Positions 1 to 10,160 of a stretch of 64,000 bases of DNA are shown one piece after another (position 1 is the stretch's first letter; each line of letters begins with the position of its first letter). The position numbers and the translations under genes are program-made. The stretch is taken from positions 62,001-126,000 of the forward strand of contig NZ_AQPF01000003.1 of the NCBI RefSeq assembly GCF_009846745.1, in the 5' to 3' direction. The notes beneath the pieces are model-generated. The model did no database searches. It was given only the letters and a program-made list of their open reading frames with translations, and was not told the DNA's origin. Source of the stretch: Alloalcanivorax xiamenensis. GTDB lineage: Bacteria; Pseudomonadota; Gammaproteobacteria; Pseudomonadales; Alcanivoracaceae.

Positions 1-798
1 CCCATCACATTGAGTGCCGCCATAGTCACTGAGAACAAGATAGGTCTGTCTGTTCAGTGAATCATTTGCACCAAAGGCATCAATATCAACAACATGATGG
101 ACCGTTCCTCCGCCACTTGACCCTGGCGCATCGCCAGGCCCAAAGGTCATCCGCACGCGCTTTTCATTACCTGGCAAGCCATACACCACCGCCGCATCGC
201 CCGAGTCCGAGTAATTCTGGCGAACCAGGGTGCCGGCGCCGGTCACCGCCGCGCCGAGATAGGTTTCCGACGACACCCGAACCGGGTCGGGTGCCCCCAC
301 CTCCGCGCCCACCCGGGCAAAGCCCTCGGAGGTTTCGCTGCCGTTCAAGCGGTTATGCAGAAACAGCACGTCCGCCACACGGTAATCGCTGACGCTACCA
401 TCGCTCGCATCAATGTTGGCTTCATGGAGCGGCACATAGTGGCTTCGCCCCATATCATCACCCTGCGCGGAATCCCGGGTATCCAGCGGCAGCGCTGTCG
501 GCATCTCGGGGTTGGCCGGATCCAGGGCGTAAAGCACCGAACGATACATGGTTTGGCCAGTGCCCGGGCTCTCTCCGGTCTCGTAAGAGTGGCTGAAGTA
601 CAATAGATCCTGATTGTCGGCATCACCGGTCAGGCCGGACAGCGTTCCGGCCCCACCATCAGAGCCATCACCGGGATCATCACCTCCTGAAACATTCCCG
701 CCACTAGCCGAACCGCCACCTCCGCCGCCACAGGCGGCAATGGCAATACCCAGCGCCAATACGGCCGCACCCTTCCATACTTTTCCGTCATTATTCAT
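1..798 (-). CDS. Putative exported lipoprotein, 3' end cut by the window edge
   Basis: This reverse-strand reading frame starts at an ATG at 798 and stays open to base 1, giving at least 266 codons with no stop. The N-terminus is a lipoprotein signal: a short charged start, a hydrophobic run, then the lipobox IAAC followed by a glycine/serine-rich linker (about residues 22-50). The mature part is acidic and polar, with segments that read like repeated beta-strand blades, but no catalytic motif is visible and I do not recognise the family. It probably sits on the outer membrane facing the periplasm. The next gene leftward is outside the window. The lipoprotein call is secure; the function is unknown. 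Confidence 0.72.
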   Translation of the reverse strand, partial: MNNDGKVWKGAAVLALGIAIAACGGGGGGSASGGNVSGGDDPGDGSDGGAGTLSGLTGDADNQDLLYFSHSYETGESPGTGQTMYRSVLYALDPANPEMPTALPLDTRDSAQGDDMGRSHYVPLHEANIDASDGSVSDYRVADVLFLHNRLNGSETSEGFARVGAEVGAPDPVRVSSETYLGAAVTGAGTLVRQNYSDSGDAAVVYGLPGNEKRVRMTFGPGDAPGSSGGGTVHHVVDIDAFGANDSLNRQTYLVLSDYGGTQCDG

Positions 799-907
799 AG
801 CTTTATTCCTTATACTCCCCTGTTGATATGAACCCGGCCTTTTTCCATCGGACGATTTCCAGTTTTCTCGTGGCGACCGCCCCAGGCGGGACTACACGAA
901 ACGCCTC

Positions 908-1438
908 TCACTCCTGCTCATCCCCCGGCCGTAGACGCACATCAAAGAACAGATCCAGCGTCAGCGAATCGCCGCCGGAGGCGTCTTTGCCGATGCCTTC
1001 CAAACGCTCCAGGGAGCCCTGGTAGCGCCCTTTGAGCACCACCGTGTCCTCTCCACTTTTCAGATGCTCAAGAGTGAGCTTTCCGCCGCCTTGATTGCTA
1101 TACACCGGGAAAAGACTGTTTTCGGGAAAGTAGGACACTTCCGGAGTGCCAATAAGGCGGCCGTTCATCGCGGTGAAGGAAAGCGCCACGGATTCCGCTA
1201 TCGCGAACTTTTCCTCCGCATGGCCCTGCACCTGGTACACCACCACCCCGGGCGCAACATTTGAAAAGCGGGCAGTGGATGTTTGACCGTCACGCAACAC
1301 ATGCCAGGAGCGGGACTCTCCGCCCAGTTCTCCCTCCAGAGTATCAGCGCCCGCCGACTCAGCTTTCGCCGTGAGCAATACGACCAAGACCGCGCCCTGA
1401 ATCGTACACATCAACAGATCAGTCCCTTTCTGTTTCAT
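908..1438 (-). CDS. Hypothetical secreted protein (176 aa)
   Basis: The ATG at 1438 is preceded by a GAGAGG ribosome site, so it is preferred to the TTG one codon upstream. The first 30 residues form a signal peptide: basic start, hydrophobic core, AKAESAGA-like cleavage region. The remaining about 145 residues look like an all-beta exported domain with many short polar strands, and have no cysteine pairs or catalytic motif that I can name. It lies on the same strand as the preceding lipoprotein and is divergent from the two-component system at 1685. Family not recognised. Confidence 0.65.
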   Translation of the reverse strand: MKQKGTDLLMCTIQGAVLVVLLTAKAESAGADTLEGELGGESRSWHVLRDGQTSTARFSNVAPGVVVYQVQGHAEEKFAIAESVALSFTAMNGRLIGTPEVSYFPENSLFPVYSNQGGGKLTLEHLKSGEDTVVLKGRYQGSLERLEGIGKDASGGDSLTLDLFFDVRLRPGDEQE

Positions 1439-1684
1439 CAAACCTCTCCCTTAATGCCACTCTCACCACAAGAGGAAGGGACGGTGCCAAGGACGTCCTG
1501 CCCTTCATGGTCATCGGTCATGGCAGCATAGAGAGACACCGCCGCAAGCCCAATCCCACAAACGGGTACCCTCAAAGGGGGGATGGGCGGGCAACGGGGC
1601 CGCCGATACGGTTCCCGATCGATGTGAATGAATGGAGTGCGATGTGGTATATGTGTTCGGGTAACCGGGGAGAGGGGAAAACCA

Positions 1685-2326
1685 ATGAAAACGGCGCTCA
1701 TTGTTGAAGATCACCGGGAAAGCAGGGAATGGCTCACGGAGCTGCTTCGGCAGGCATTCCCCGGTATATCCGTGGTAACGGCGGATACGCTATCCAATGC
1801 CAGCGCGAAGGCCAGCAAGGAGAATTTCAACCTGGCCGTGGTTGATATCAGCCTGCCCGACGGTAGCGGCGTGGATCTGGTAACCGAGTTGCAGGCCACG
1901 GCACCGGACACCTATATCGTCATGGCAACGATCTATGATGACGACAATCATCTTTTCTCCGCTCTGCAAGCCGGAGCCCTCGGCTATATCCTGAAAGACC
2001 AGCCTCGAACCCGCTTACTGGCTCAACTGCAAGGTATCGCCCGTGGGGAACCGCCCCTTTCTCCCAGCGTGGCCCGCCGAATTCTCCGCCACTTCCGGCG
2101 CACCTCCCTGCCCGAGGAGGTCCCCGATCTGACCCAGAGAGAAACGGATGTACTGCGTTTACTCGCCAGAGGCTTTACCCGCGGAGAAATCTCAGAAGCG
2201 TTGGATATCACCGCCAATACCGTGGCCAGCTATACCAAGACTATTTATCGGAAGCTGGGCGTTTCCGGCCGTGCCGAAGCCGCGCTGCAGGCGGTACGAC
2301 TGGGGGTCATCAACAATGATCTCTGA
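1685..2326 (+). CDS. NarL/FixJ-type response regulator
   Basis: The 213-residue product is a DNA-binding response regulator. The receiver domain covers about residues 1-120, with the acidic pair at E8-D9 and the likely phospho-acceptor D54 in the string VVDISLPDGSG. A C-terminal LuxR-type helix-turn-helix (about 148-210) contains LTQRETDVLRLLARG and NTVASYTKTIYRKLGV. The start chosen is the ATG at 1685 behind a GGGGAGAGG ribosome site; an in-frame ATG 57 bases upstream would add a non-homologous tail. The gene overlaps the downstream histidine kinase by 11 bases, so the two are almost certainly translated together and form a cognate pair. Confidence 0.93.
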   Translation: MKTALIVEDHRESREWLTELLRQAFPGISVVTADTLSNASAKASKENFNLAVVDISLPDGSGVDLVTELQATAPDTYIVMATIYDDDNHLFSALQAGALGYILKDQPRTRLLAQLQGIARGEPPLSPSVARRILRHFRRTSLPEEVPDLTQRETDVLRLLARGFTRGEISEALDITANTVASYTKTIYRKLGVSGRAEAALQAVRLGVINNDL

Positions 2327-4526
2327 CACGTCACGATGGAGGCTTGCCCCCCTTCAGACGCTTTTGATAGCCAGTTTCCTTCTCCTCGCAACCATAGCAC
2401 TTGCCGCCTGGCTGGCCACACGCGGGCCTTGGCTTGGCGTGAAGCTGATACCCGCTGACACTGAAGGACTACAGGTAACGAAGGTCGATCAACGGGGCCC
2501 CTTGGCTGGACGACTGCATCCCGGCGACCACATACGCGCTCTGATCATTCACGGCCGCCCGTTTTCGCTAAAAGGTTATGATCACCATCTCCAACCCCAC
2601 GCCGAGCCCACCTTCCAGCACTACAACACCTATCTCGACGTGGAAAACCAGATAGCACAAGCCCTCCGCGCACCCACCGTGACATTGATAGTCAACAACG
2701 ACCAGCCTCTGACGTTCGAGCCCGCGCTTCATCGCCCACTGTCATCCCTTCCGTGGACGTTCTGGTTGCTACATACCTATGGCTTGATTGCTTTTCTGAT
2801 CGGCCTTTCAGTATGGGTTTTTTTACCCGCCAACTGGCCCCCTCGCCTGCTCGCCATTTCCGGCTCAGGCATGTTCCTGGCCACTTGGCAACATAGCTTG
2901 TGGGAAGTCCGCGAACTCGCCTTGCCCGCATGGCAATTCGATGCCTTGATGAGACTGAACCATATTGGCGTTCACCTTCTTCTTGTTGCCTTTCTTGTGC
3001 TGTTGATCATCTACCCAAAGCCCTTGAAACATGCTTCGAAGCTCATTTTCCTTATCACCACCGCGGTCGTGCTCCAGCAAATCAACGAAAATACCCAGAT
3101 GCTGGATCTTCCTCTACACAGCTTCTATTTGCCTCTGGTGCTCTACTATCCCCTTGGCATAACTCTCGTTGTATCCCAGTGGCGACGCGCCAGGAACAAT
3201 CCGCTGGACCGTGCCGCGCTGCGCTGGGTTTTCCTTTCAATCCTTATCGCCATGGGGGCAGGGTTGGTGGTGTATTTCCTGCCCGTGGCCTTCAAGGTAA
3301 GTCCCATCGCCAACCCCGCCACTATGGTAGGACTGGTGGTCACCTTATACCTGGGTTTCGCACTGGGCATTCTCCGTTACCGGTTATTCCAGTTGGAGCG
3401 ATGGTGGTTTACCGCCTGGGCCTGGTTTCTCGGTGGTCTCACCGTGGTTCTGGTGGATATCCTGGTGATTTCCGCCTTCGGCCTGAGTCATGCCCATGCA
3501 CTTGCCTTCTCCGTCATCGCGGTGGGCTGGGTTTATTTCCCCGTTCGGCAGTGGCTGTGGCGGCGGCTGGCCGCTTCCTCGGAAGTAAACATGGAGCGTC
3601 ATCTTCCGGACTTCGTCGAAGCCCTATACAGCAATCCCGATGATCGCGCCTTCCCGCTTTGGCAGGAGCTACTCCGGAAAGTATTCCAGCCCCTTTCTCT
3701 CGACCGGATCGACGAAACCATTGAAAAGGCACGCCTTGCCGGAAATGGTTCCCGGCTTCTCCTTCCCTCGCCAGGTACGCCTTCAGGTGGGCTCTGTCTG
3801 CTCTATGGGCAAGGAGGCCGCCGACTCTTCGGCAAGCGGGATACCGAGATCGCTCAAGCGCTGGTTTCAACCGCGAAGCGGATCAACAATGTAAGGCAAG
3901 CACGCGAAGCCGGCGCCATCCAGGAGCGCCAAAGGATCATGAGGGATTTACATGATGATGTTGGTGGCCGTCTTCTTACCCTGATACACACCGCCCCCAA
4001 CGAACATAACGAAGAGTTGGCGCGCAACGCCCTAACCGCCTTGAGAGAGGCGATTCACGCTCTGGATCACAGGCACTGCTATGATCTTCAGGCGCTACTC
4101 GAGGACTGGTACGGAGACCTTCGGGAGCGACTGGGGCCGCGCTTCGACCTCAACTGGTCAATATCAGGCGATATGGATAAAACCTCCCTGCCCCCGCGTC
4201 ACTACATAAACCTGCGGCGTATCCTGGACGAATCGGTCACCAACGCGCTCAAACATGGCGTGCCAAACACGCTGACCTTTAATGCTCAGTTGGACCAGCA
4301 GGGAGAGCTCTGTTTACTGCTGCGCAATGAAGTGAACCGCTTTCCTTGCTCTGAATGGAGCGACGGCCTACCCGGCCGTGGACTCAGCAACATGCGCACA
4401 CGTATTGAAGAGATCAGTGGAGAACTGTCACTTTATTGTGTACCTGGGAGTCCACGGCAGTTTTGCATGGAAGCACGCATTCCCCTACCAAAGGCCGACG
4501 CGGGGTACTTCATTACCGCCAAGTGA
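2316..4526 (+). CDS. Membrane histidine kinase with a PDZ-like N-terminal segment (ComP-like architecture)
   Basis: The ATG at 2316 lies inside the end of the response regulator gene and gives 736 residues. The order is: one N-terminal membrane helix; a periplasmic PDZ-like segment (about residues 35-110) with VDQRGPLAGRLHPGDHI; six or more membrane helices (about 135-400); a short linker; a HisKA_3 dimerisation helix with the phospho-acceptor His in RDLHDDVGGRL (about H545); and a HATPase_c domain with N-box DESVTNALKHG and a G-box around GLPGRGLSNMRTR. This is a NarX/DesK-class kinase that should phosphorylate the upstream regulator. The arrangement of helix, PDZ, helix bundle and kinase resembles Bacillus ComP. 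The ligand cannot be read from the sequence. Confidence 0.9.
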   Translation: MISDTSRWRLAPLQTLLIASFLLLATIALAAWLATRGPWLGVKLIPADTEGLQVTKVDQRGPLAGRLHPGDHIRALIIHGRPFSLKGYDHHLQPHAEPTFQHYNTYLDVENQIAQALRAPTVTLIVNNDQPLTFEPALHRPLSSLPWTFWLLHTYGLIAFLIGLSVWVFLPANWPPRLLAISGSGMFLATWQHSLWEVRELALPAWQFDALMRLNHIGVHLLLVAFLVLLIIYPKPLKHASKLIFLITTAVVLQQINENTQMLDLPLHSFYLPLVLYYPLGITLVVSQWRRARNNPLDRAALRWVFLSILIAMGAGLVVYFLPVAFKVSPIANPATMVGLVVTLYLGFALGILRYRLFQLERWWFTAWAWFLGGLTVVLVDILVISAFGLSHAHALAFSVIAVGWVYFPVRQWLWRRLAASSEVNMERHLPDFVEALYSNPDDRAFPLWQELLRKVFQPLSLDRIDETIEKARLAGNGSRLLLPSPGTPSGGLCLLYGQGGRRLFGKRDTEIAQALVSTAKRINNVRQAREAGAIQERQRIMRDLHDDVGGRLLTLIHTAPNEHNEELARNALTALREAIHALDHRHCYDLQALLEDWYGDLRERLGPRFDLNWSISGDMDKTSLPPRHYINLRRILDESVTNALKHGVPNTLTFNAQLDQQGELCLLLRNEVNRFPCSEWSDGLPGRGLSNMRTRIEEISGELSLYCVPGSPRQFCMEARIPLPKADAGYFITAK

Positions 4527-4593
4527 ACCAGCCTTTCTATCCCTTGCCGGCTTTTCGAGGCGCCTGAATCCCCAGCGCCCCCCTCAGCCCCCC

Positions 4594-5895
4594 CTATTTC
4601 AGACGCCGGTCAAACACATGCCTGGCCTTGCCCTCGGACCGCGCCAGCGAACCCGTATCGGCGACCTCCACTTTGGTGCTGATACCGATGTGCGTTTTCA
4701 CCCGCTGTTGCAAGGCTCTGGCCACGTCCGCCGATGCGGCGGAGGACTCTGGCTTGCGCTCGACCCGCACCGTCACGCAGTCCAGATTGCCATCCTTCTC
4801 CACATGGATTTCATAGTGCGGAGCCAGATCCTCGATCTTGAGAATCTGTTCCTCCACCTGGGTGGGGAAAACATTCACACCACGGATAATCAGCATGTCG
4901 TCGCTGCGGCCGGTGATCTTGTCGATGCGACGCATGGGACGAGCCTGACCGGGCAGAAGCCGGGTCAGGTCGCGGGTCCGGTAACGAACGATCGGCAGCG
5001 CTTCCTTGGTCAAGGAGGTGAAAACCAACTCGCCGTACTCGCCATCGGGCACCACTTCACCGGTTTCCGGGTTGATGATTTCCGGATAGAAGTGGTCTTC
5101 CCAGATGGTCGGGCCGTCCTTGGTTTCGATGCACTCCATACCCACACCCGGCCCCATCACCTCGGACAGGCCGTAGATATCCAGTGCACTGATACCGAGA
5201 CGGTTTTCCAGCTCCTCGCGCATGGTCTGGGTCCATGGCTCGGCGCCGAAGATGCCCAGTCTCAGGCTGGACTCGCGCGGGTCCATGCCCTGCCGCTCCA
5301 TTTCGTCGGCGATGTTGAGCATGTAGGACGGTGTCACCATGATGATGTCCGGCTCGAAGTCGCGGATCAGCTGAACCTGCTTCTCGGTCTGGCCACCGGA
5401 CATGGGAATCACCGTGCAACCGAGTCGCTCGGCGCCGTAATGGGCGCCCAACCCACCGGTGAAGAGACCGTAACCGTAGGCCACGTGGACCTTGTCGCCG
5501 GCATGGCCACCGGCGGCACGGATGGAGCGCGCCATGACGTCGGCCCAGTTATTGATGTCGTTCCGGGTGTAGGCCACCACCGTGGGTTTCCCGGTGGTGC
5601 CACTGGAAGCGTGCACCCGCACCACTTCCCGCATGGGCGTGGCGAGCATGCCGAACGGATAGTTGTCGCGCAGATCCGCTTTGGTGGTGAAGGGAAAATG
5701 GCGCAGATCGTCCAGCGATTTCAGATCATAAGGATGAACACCGGCGTCATCGAACGCTTTGCGGTAGAACGCCACATTGTTGTAGGCGTGCGTGAGACTC
5801 CAACGAAGACGCTCCACTTGCAACTGCTTGAGCTCATCCACGCTGACCCGCTCCACCGGATCGAAACGATTCTCCAGGTTGAATGGCATGTTCAT
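4594..5895 (-). CDS. paaK: Phenylacetate-CoA ligase PaaK
   Basis: The 433-residue product is an adenylate-forming ligase that activates phenylacetate with ATP and CoA to phenylacetyl-CoA, the committed first step of the aerobic hybrid pathway. The P-loop-like motif HASSGTTGKP sits near residue 92, the adenylation motif around IYGLSEVMGPG, and the C-terminal hinge region GRSDDMLIIRGVNVFP is intact. Length and motifs match the PaaK family. It is the last gene of a reverse-strand set paaG-paaI-paaJ-paaK, 54 bases after paaJ, and is presumably transcribed from the promoter upstream of paaG. Confidence 0.96.
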   Translation of the reverse strand: MNMPFNLENRFDPVERVSVDELKQLQVERLRWSLTHAYNNVAFYRKAFDDAGVHPYDLKSLDDLRHFPFTTKADLRDNYPFGMLATPMREVVRVHASSGTTGKPTVVAYTRNDINNWADVMARSIRAAGGHAGDKVHVAYGYGLFTGGLGAHYGAERLGCTVIPMSGGQTEKQVQLIRDFEPDIIMVTPSYMLNIADEMERQGMDPRESSLRLGIFGAEPWTQTMREELENRLGISALDIYGLSEVMGPGVGMECIETKDGPTIWEDHFYPEIINPETGEVVPDGEYGELVFTSLTKEALPIVRYRTRDLTRLLPGQARPMRRIDKITGRSDDMLIIRGVNVFPTQVEEQILKIEDLAPHYEIHVEKDGNLDCVTVRVERKPESSAASADVARALQQRVKTHIGISTKVEVADTGSLARSEGKARHVFDRRLK

Positions 5896-5949
5896 GCTCC
5901 GCCTCTCGTTATTCTGTCTTTAGGTCTGTCTGCGTTGCTTTTTGTTCGC

Positions 5950-7154
<1,205 letters not shown>

Positions 7155-7158
<4 letters not shown>

Positions 7159-7625
7159 GCCTGGCTCTCCTCATCGTGAATCACCGGCCCGCGAACGCGA
7201 TAGGATTTGCCGCGAAACAGGGCCACCAACTGGCCATCACCGCCGGTGACACGTACATCGTAAACACCGGTTCGCCCTTTACGGGTCAGTTCCCGCGCTT
7301 CCGCGGTGAGCACATCACCGGGTAATCCCGGCGACACATACTCGATGGAACAGCCGGCAGCGACGGTGGCTTCGTTATAGGTGTTACAAGCAAAGGCGAA
7401 AGCGGAATCCGCCAGCGCAAAAATAAAACCGCCGTGACAGGAGCCGTGCCCCTGAATCATGTCGTCACGTATTGGCATGCACAGGATCGCGCATCCCGGC
7501 GCAACGGTTTCCAGCGTCATGCCCAGTTCGCGGGTCGCGGTGTCCCTCGCGTACATGGATTCAGCACAACGTCTGGCCAAAGCAACACCGTCCAGCGCCG
7601 TCGTGGCGGTATTCGGGTCAGCCAT
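7155..7625 (-). CDS. paaI: Phenylacetyl-CoA thioesterase PaaI (hotdog fold)
   Basis: A small hotdog-fold acyl-CoA thioesterase of about 156 residues. In the pathway it hydrolyses stalled or toxic CoA intermediates and so frees CoA. The family signature HGGFIFALADSAFAFA, with its catalytic aspartate, is clear. An ATG at 7625 preceded by GGAG is chosen over an ATG four codons upstream (7637). Gene order paaG, paaI, paaJ, paaK with a four-base overlap into paaJ indicates a single transcript. Both active-site segments of PaaI are present, so it should be functional. Confidence 0.93.
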
Positions 7626-7652
7626 GCAAATCTCCAAATCGGATGGGCAGCC

Positions 7653-8444
7653 TTAACGACCCTGGAACTCGGGTGCGCGCTTTTCCATGAACGCGGCGAC
7701 GCCTTCCCGATAGTCTCCGGTGCGGCCCGCATCACGCTGCAAGTCCCGCTCCACGTCGAGCTGTGTATCGAGATCGTTGTCAAAGCTTTGATTCAAAGCC
7801 TGCTTGATCAGGGCAAGACCACGGGTCGGCTGAGTGGCCAGATGGCGAGCGAGGTCGGTGGCGGTGGCGCGCAACGCATCATCGTCCACGCATCGCCAGA
7901 TCAGACCCCAGGCGGCCGCTTGCTCGGCGGTCAATTTGTCACCCAGCATGGACAGCCCCTTGGCGCGGGCCATCCCCACAAGGCGCGGCAGTTGCCAGGT
8001 GCCACCGGAGTCCGGCACCAGACCGATTTTGCAGAACGCTTGAGTGAAACTGGCGGAGCGGGCGGCGATGACCAGATCGCAGGCCAGGGCGATATTGGCG
8101 CCGGCACCGGCGGCGACACCGTTGACCGCCGCGATCACCGGCATCGGCAAACGCTGCAGGGTACGAATCAGCGGGTTGTACCAGGTTTCGATGGAAGAGC
8201 CCAGATCGGGCGCTTCGGCGCCGGGCGCCACGCTCCGGTCGGAAAGATCCTGGCCGGCGCAAAAACCACGGCCGTTCCCGGTGATCAGCAGGGCCCGCAC
8301 GGTTTGATCCTGCTCCACCATGGACAGGGCTTCCCGTACTTCCCGGTGCATCTGCTCATTGAAACTGTTCAGACGTTCCGGACGATTCAGCGCCAGGGTA
8401 GCGACGCCGTCCTCCAGACGAAACTGAATGGTGGCGAACTCCAT
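7653..8444 (-). CDS. paaG: 1,2-epoxyphenylacetyl-CoA isomerase PaaG (enoyl-CoA hydratase family)
   Basis: A crotonase-fold protein of 263 residues. PaaG converts the ring epoxide made by PaaABCE to the seven-membered oxepin-CoA. Oxyanion-hole segments NGRGFCAGQDLSD (about residues 56-68) and VNGVAAGAGANIALACD (about 108-124) are visible. PaaG and the hydratase PaaF are related; the DLSDRS stretch, the first position in the operon and adjacency to paaI support PaaG. It is the first gene of paaGIJK, and its upstream region carries a promoter and a candidate PaaX operator. Confidence 0.92.
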   Translation of the reverse strand: MEFATIQFRLEDGVATLALNRPERLNSFNEQMHREVREALSMVEQDQTVRALLITGNGRGFCAGQDLSDRSVAPGAEAPDLGSSIETWYNPLIRTLQRLPMPVIAAVNGVAAGAGANIALACDLVIAARSASFTQAFCKIGLVPDSGGTWQLPRLVGMARAKGLSMLGDKLTAEQAAAWGLIWRCVDDDALRATATDLARHLATQPTRGLALIKQALNQSFDNDLDTQLDVERDLQRDAGRTGDYREGVAAFMEKRAPEFQGR

Positions 8445-8534
8445 AATCCGGTCCTGCCCTTTTCTTGGTATCGATGATCAGACCTGCCAGGCAGTGGCCC
8501 GCCGCGCAGTTCCGACGCCAAACTATGGTCGGAA

Positions 8535-8589
8535 AGCATAGCCCAGACATGACACAAGTCAACACATGGATTCTATATTTATGTATCGA
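8535..8589 (-). promoter_or_regulatory. paaG promoter with candidate PaaX operator
   Basis: Read on the reverse strand, TTGACT (8557-8562) and TATGCT (8535-8540) are 16 bases apart and make a good sigma-70 promoter about 90 bases before paaG. On the forward strand ATGACACA (8549-8556) lies inside the promoter and TTTATGTATC (8578-8587) follows, with 29 bases between the two half-site starts. The same spacing occurs in front of paaA and between paaX and the ABC transporter, so this is a probable PaaX binding site. The protein-DNA link is inferred. Confidence 0.6.
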
Positions 8590-8731
8590 ATTAGAAGAAT
8601 AGAACAAGAAGAAAATCCGGAATAAGGAACTTTTTTCCTTTAATTTCATCAGGATAAGCCTGATAAACAGGCCATTCCCTTTATGTTACCAAAGTTCCCA
8701 AAAGGCAATTAAATAAGGAATCACCGGGCAA

Positions 8732-8873
8732 ACTACGAAACCGCTGCAGGAAGAGGCCCGAGCGGTGCTCCGCTTGGCCGCGATGCCCCTGGGCCGTTGG
8801 CTATTCGCTTGCCAGCAAGCTTCCCACAGCGGCTTCGTAGCATGATCCGTGGGAGCCAGCCTGCTGGCGAATG
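8732..8873. repeat. REP-like palindromic repeat, copy 1
   Basis: About 142 bases in the paaG-paaX gap match, in opposite orientation, the element at 14931-15075. Shared words include CTTGCCAGCAAGCTTCCCAC and CACAGCGGCTTCGT, and both ends can fold into stem-loops. It carries no gene: apparent reading frames through it are by-products of its G+C content. The rest of 8445-8921 holds the paaG promoter and, near 8650-8675, a weak stem-loop; I see no gene there. Confidence 0.75.
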
Positions 8874-8921
8874 GCGCGCCAGAGCTTGCAAGGCACCATA
8901 GAAGCTCCCACAGCAGCTTTG

Positions 8922-9848
8922 TCAATCCAGTCCGCCAAAGCGCAGATAGAAACCATCCCCCGGCTCCGGCAAGGGGCCTTCCGCGGTTTCCGTGCGCTCG
9001 CTCATCCAGGCTTCCGCGCCACGATAGGTCAGTCGATACAGGTTGCGGCAAAGCTGGCGCGCGGCGCGGCCTTCCCAGTCCGAGGGCAACAGTTCCTCCG
9101 GCAACAACGGATCGCGCAACAGCAGTTTGCGATATTCGTGAATCAACAACGTACGCGCCAGAAAACACTCCATCGGCGGCGGCGTCTCCAGCTTGCTCAT
9201 TTCCTGCCAGAGCGGACGGAACTGGTCGAGAAACTCCCGATACCCCTCCGAGAGCTGCTCCAGATTCCAGGCGTCCCTCACCTGCAAACGCAACGGCCGT
9301 GATGCAAAGCTGTCCTGGGCCCGGGTCTCGAATATGATCGTGTCTTCCAGCGCGTTCTGCTCCTGCAGCGTCGCGTTCAACTCGGCCCGGTCCACCATCG
9401 GATGAGCCACCATACCCGGCGTCAGCCCGCCGAACCCCATCCATTCCAGTTCCTGGCGCACATCACGGCGGGCCTCCGGATCCAGTTGATTGAGAATGAC
9501 CAGGGTCCAGGCACCGTCCCAGGTGGGCCGCACGCCGGAATAGACGCGCTTGAAAGCCTTCTCGAAACGGCGACGGCCAGCGGCGGTGAGTCCGTAGTAG
9601 CTGCGGCGCCCTACTTTCTCCGCGATAAGCCAGCCTTCCCGGGTCAGCCGGAACACCGAGGTGCGCACCAGACGCTGATTGATGCCCATGGGTTCCAGCA
9701 GATCGATCAGGCTGCCCAACCACACCGCGCCGCCTCTGGGCACGATGGCGTCACCGAACAGGGTGATGATCAGGGAACCGGTACGCAGCGGCCGGCGCTG
9801 CTGAAAACGTTCGATCAAGCGTTCCAATTGCTCGCATTGCAAATCCAC
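8922..9848 (-). CDS. paaX: Phenylacetate degradation repressor PaaX
   Basis: The 308-residue product matches PaaX, a GntR-superfamily-like repressor released by phenylacetyl-CoA. The N-terminal winged helix (about residues 20-100) contains LRTGSLIITLFGDAIVPRGG and QRLVRTSVFRLTREGWL. The central and C-terminal regions hold TWDGAWTLVILN and PLLPEELLPSDWEG, both typical of the family. The start is a GTG at 9848. It lies downstream of, and on the same strand as, its own promoter region shared with the divergent ABC transporter, and upstream of paaGIJK but separated by a repeat, so it probably forms its own unit. Confidence 0.95.
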   Translation of the reverse strand: MDLQCEQLERLIERFQQRRPLRTGSLIITLFGDAIVPRGGAVWLGSLIDLLEPMGINQRLVRTSVFRLTREGWLIAEKVGRRSYYGLTAAGRRRFEKAFKRVYSGVRPTWDGAWTLVILNQLDPEARRDVRQELEWMGFGGLTPGMVAHPMVDRAELNATLQEQNALEDTIIFETRAQDSFASRPLRLQVRDAWNLEQLSEGYREFLDQFRPLWQEMSKLETPPPMECFLARTLLIHEYRKLLLRDPLLPEELLPSDWEGRAARQLCRNLYRLTYRGAEAWMSERTETAEGPLPEPGDGFYLRFGGLD

Positions 9849-10011
9849 TGGGTGATCTTCCTATCTCCGGGCCCTTTCCGGGGGCATTCAAATCAGCGTG
9901 ATACCGGCCTTTTCGGCGGCGCGACATGCTACCAAAGCCTCCTGTCCGGAGACATAAAAGGCCAATGAATAGCACCATAAAACAGCGGCTTGGACCAATA
10001 TAGCAACTTTT

Positions 10012-10060
10012 ATGACACATTAAATTTGATCTTGACTTAAAATTCGTATCGCTTTATACC
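10012..10060 (+). promoter_or_regulatory. ABC transporter promoter overlapping a candidate PaaX operator
   Basis: In the 312-base divergent gap between paaX and the transporter operon, TTGACT (10032-10037) and TATACC (10055-10060) are separated by 17 bases and face the transporter. ATGACACAT (10012-10020) and a degenerate partner ending GTATCG (10046-10051) have the 29-base half-site spacing seen upstream of paaA and paaG. A reverse-strand promoter for paaX, with TATATT at 9997-10002, also abuts this site, so one operator could control both directions. The remainder of the gap shows no gene. Confidence 0.58.
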
Positions 10061-10160
10061 TGAAAAAACATGGACGCTAATGGGACGTCCCGCGCCACCG
10101 GAGCCCGGTCAGGCGCATAAAAACAAAGCCCCTCCGGGGCATACGCAGATAGGTGTGATA

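Noticed and set aside
8686..9444. Reverse-strand frame of about 250 codons through the paaX 3' end and the repeat
   Set aside because: It runs in the wrong frame of paaX and through REP sequence; a similar peptide in the repeat at 14816 only reflects the shared DNA repeat.
10128..10140. GCCCC/GGGGC hairpin before the ABC transporter binding protein gene
   Set aside because: Its T-rich side faces the reverse strand, where no transcript is expected to end; too short to call an attenuator.
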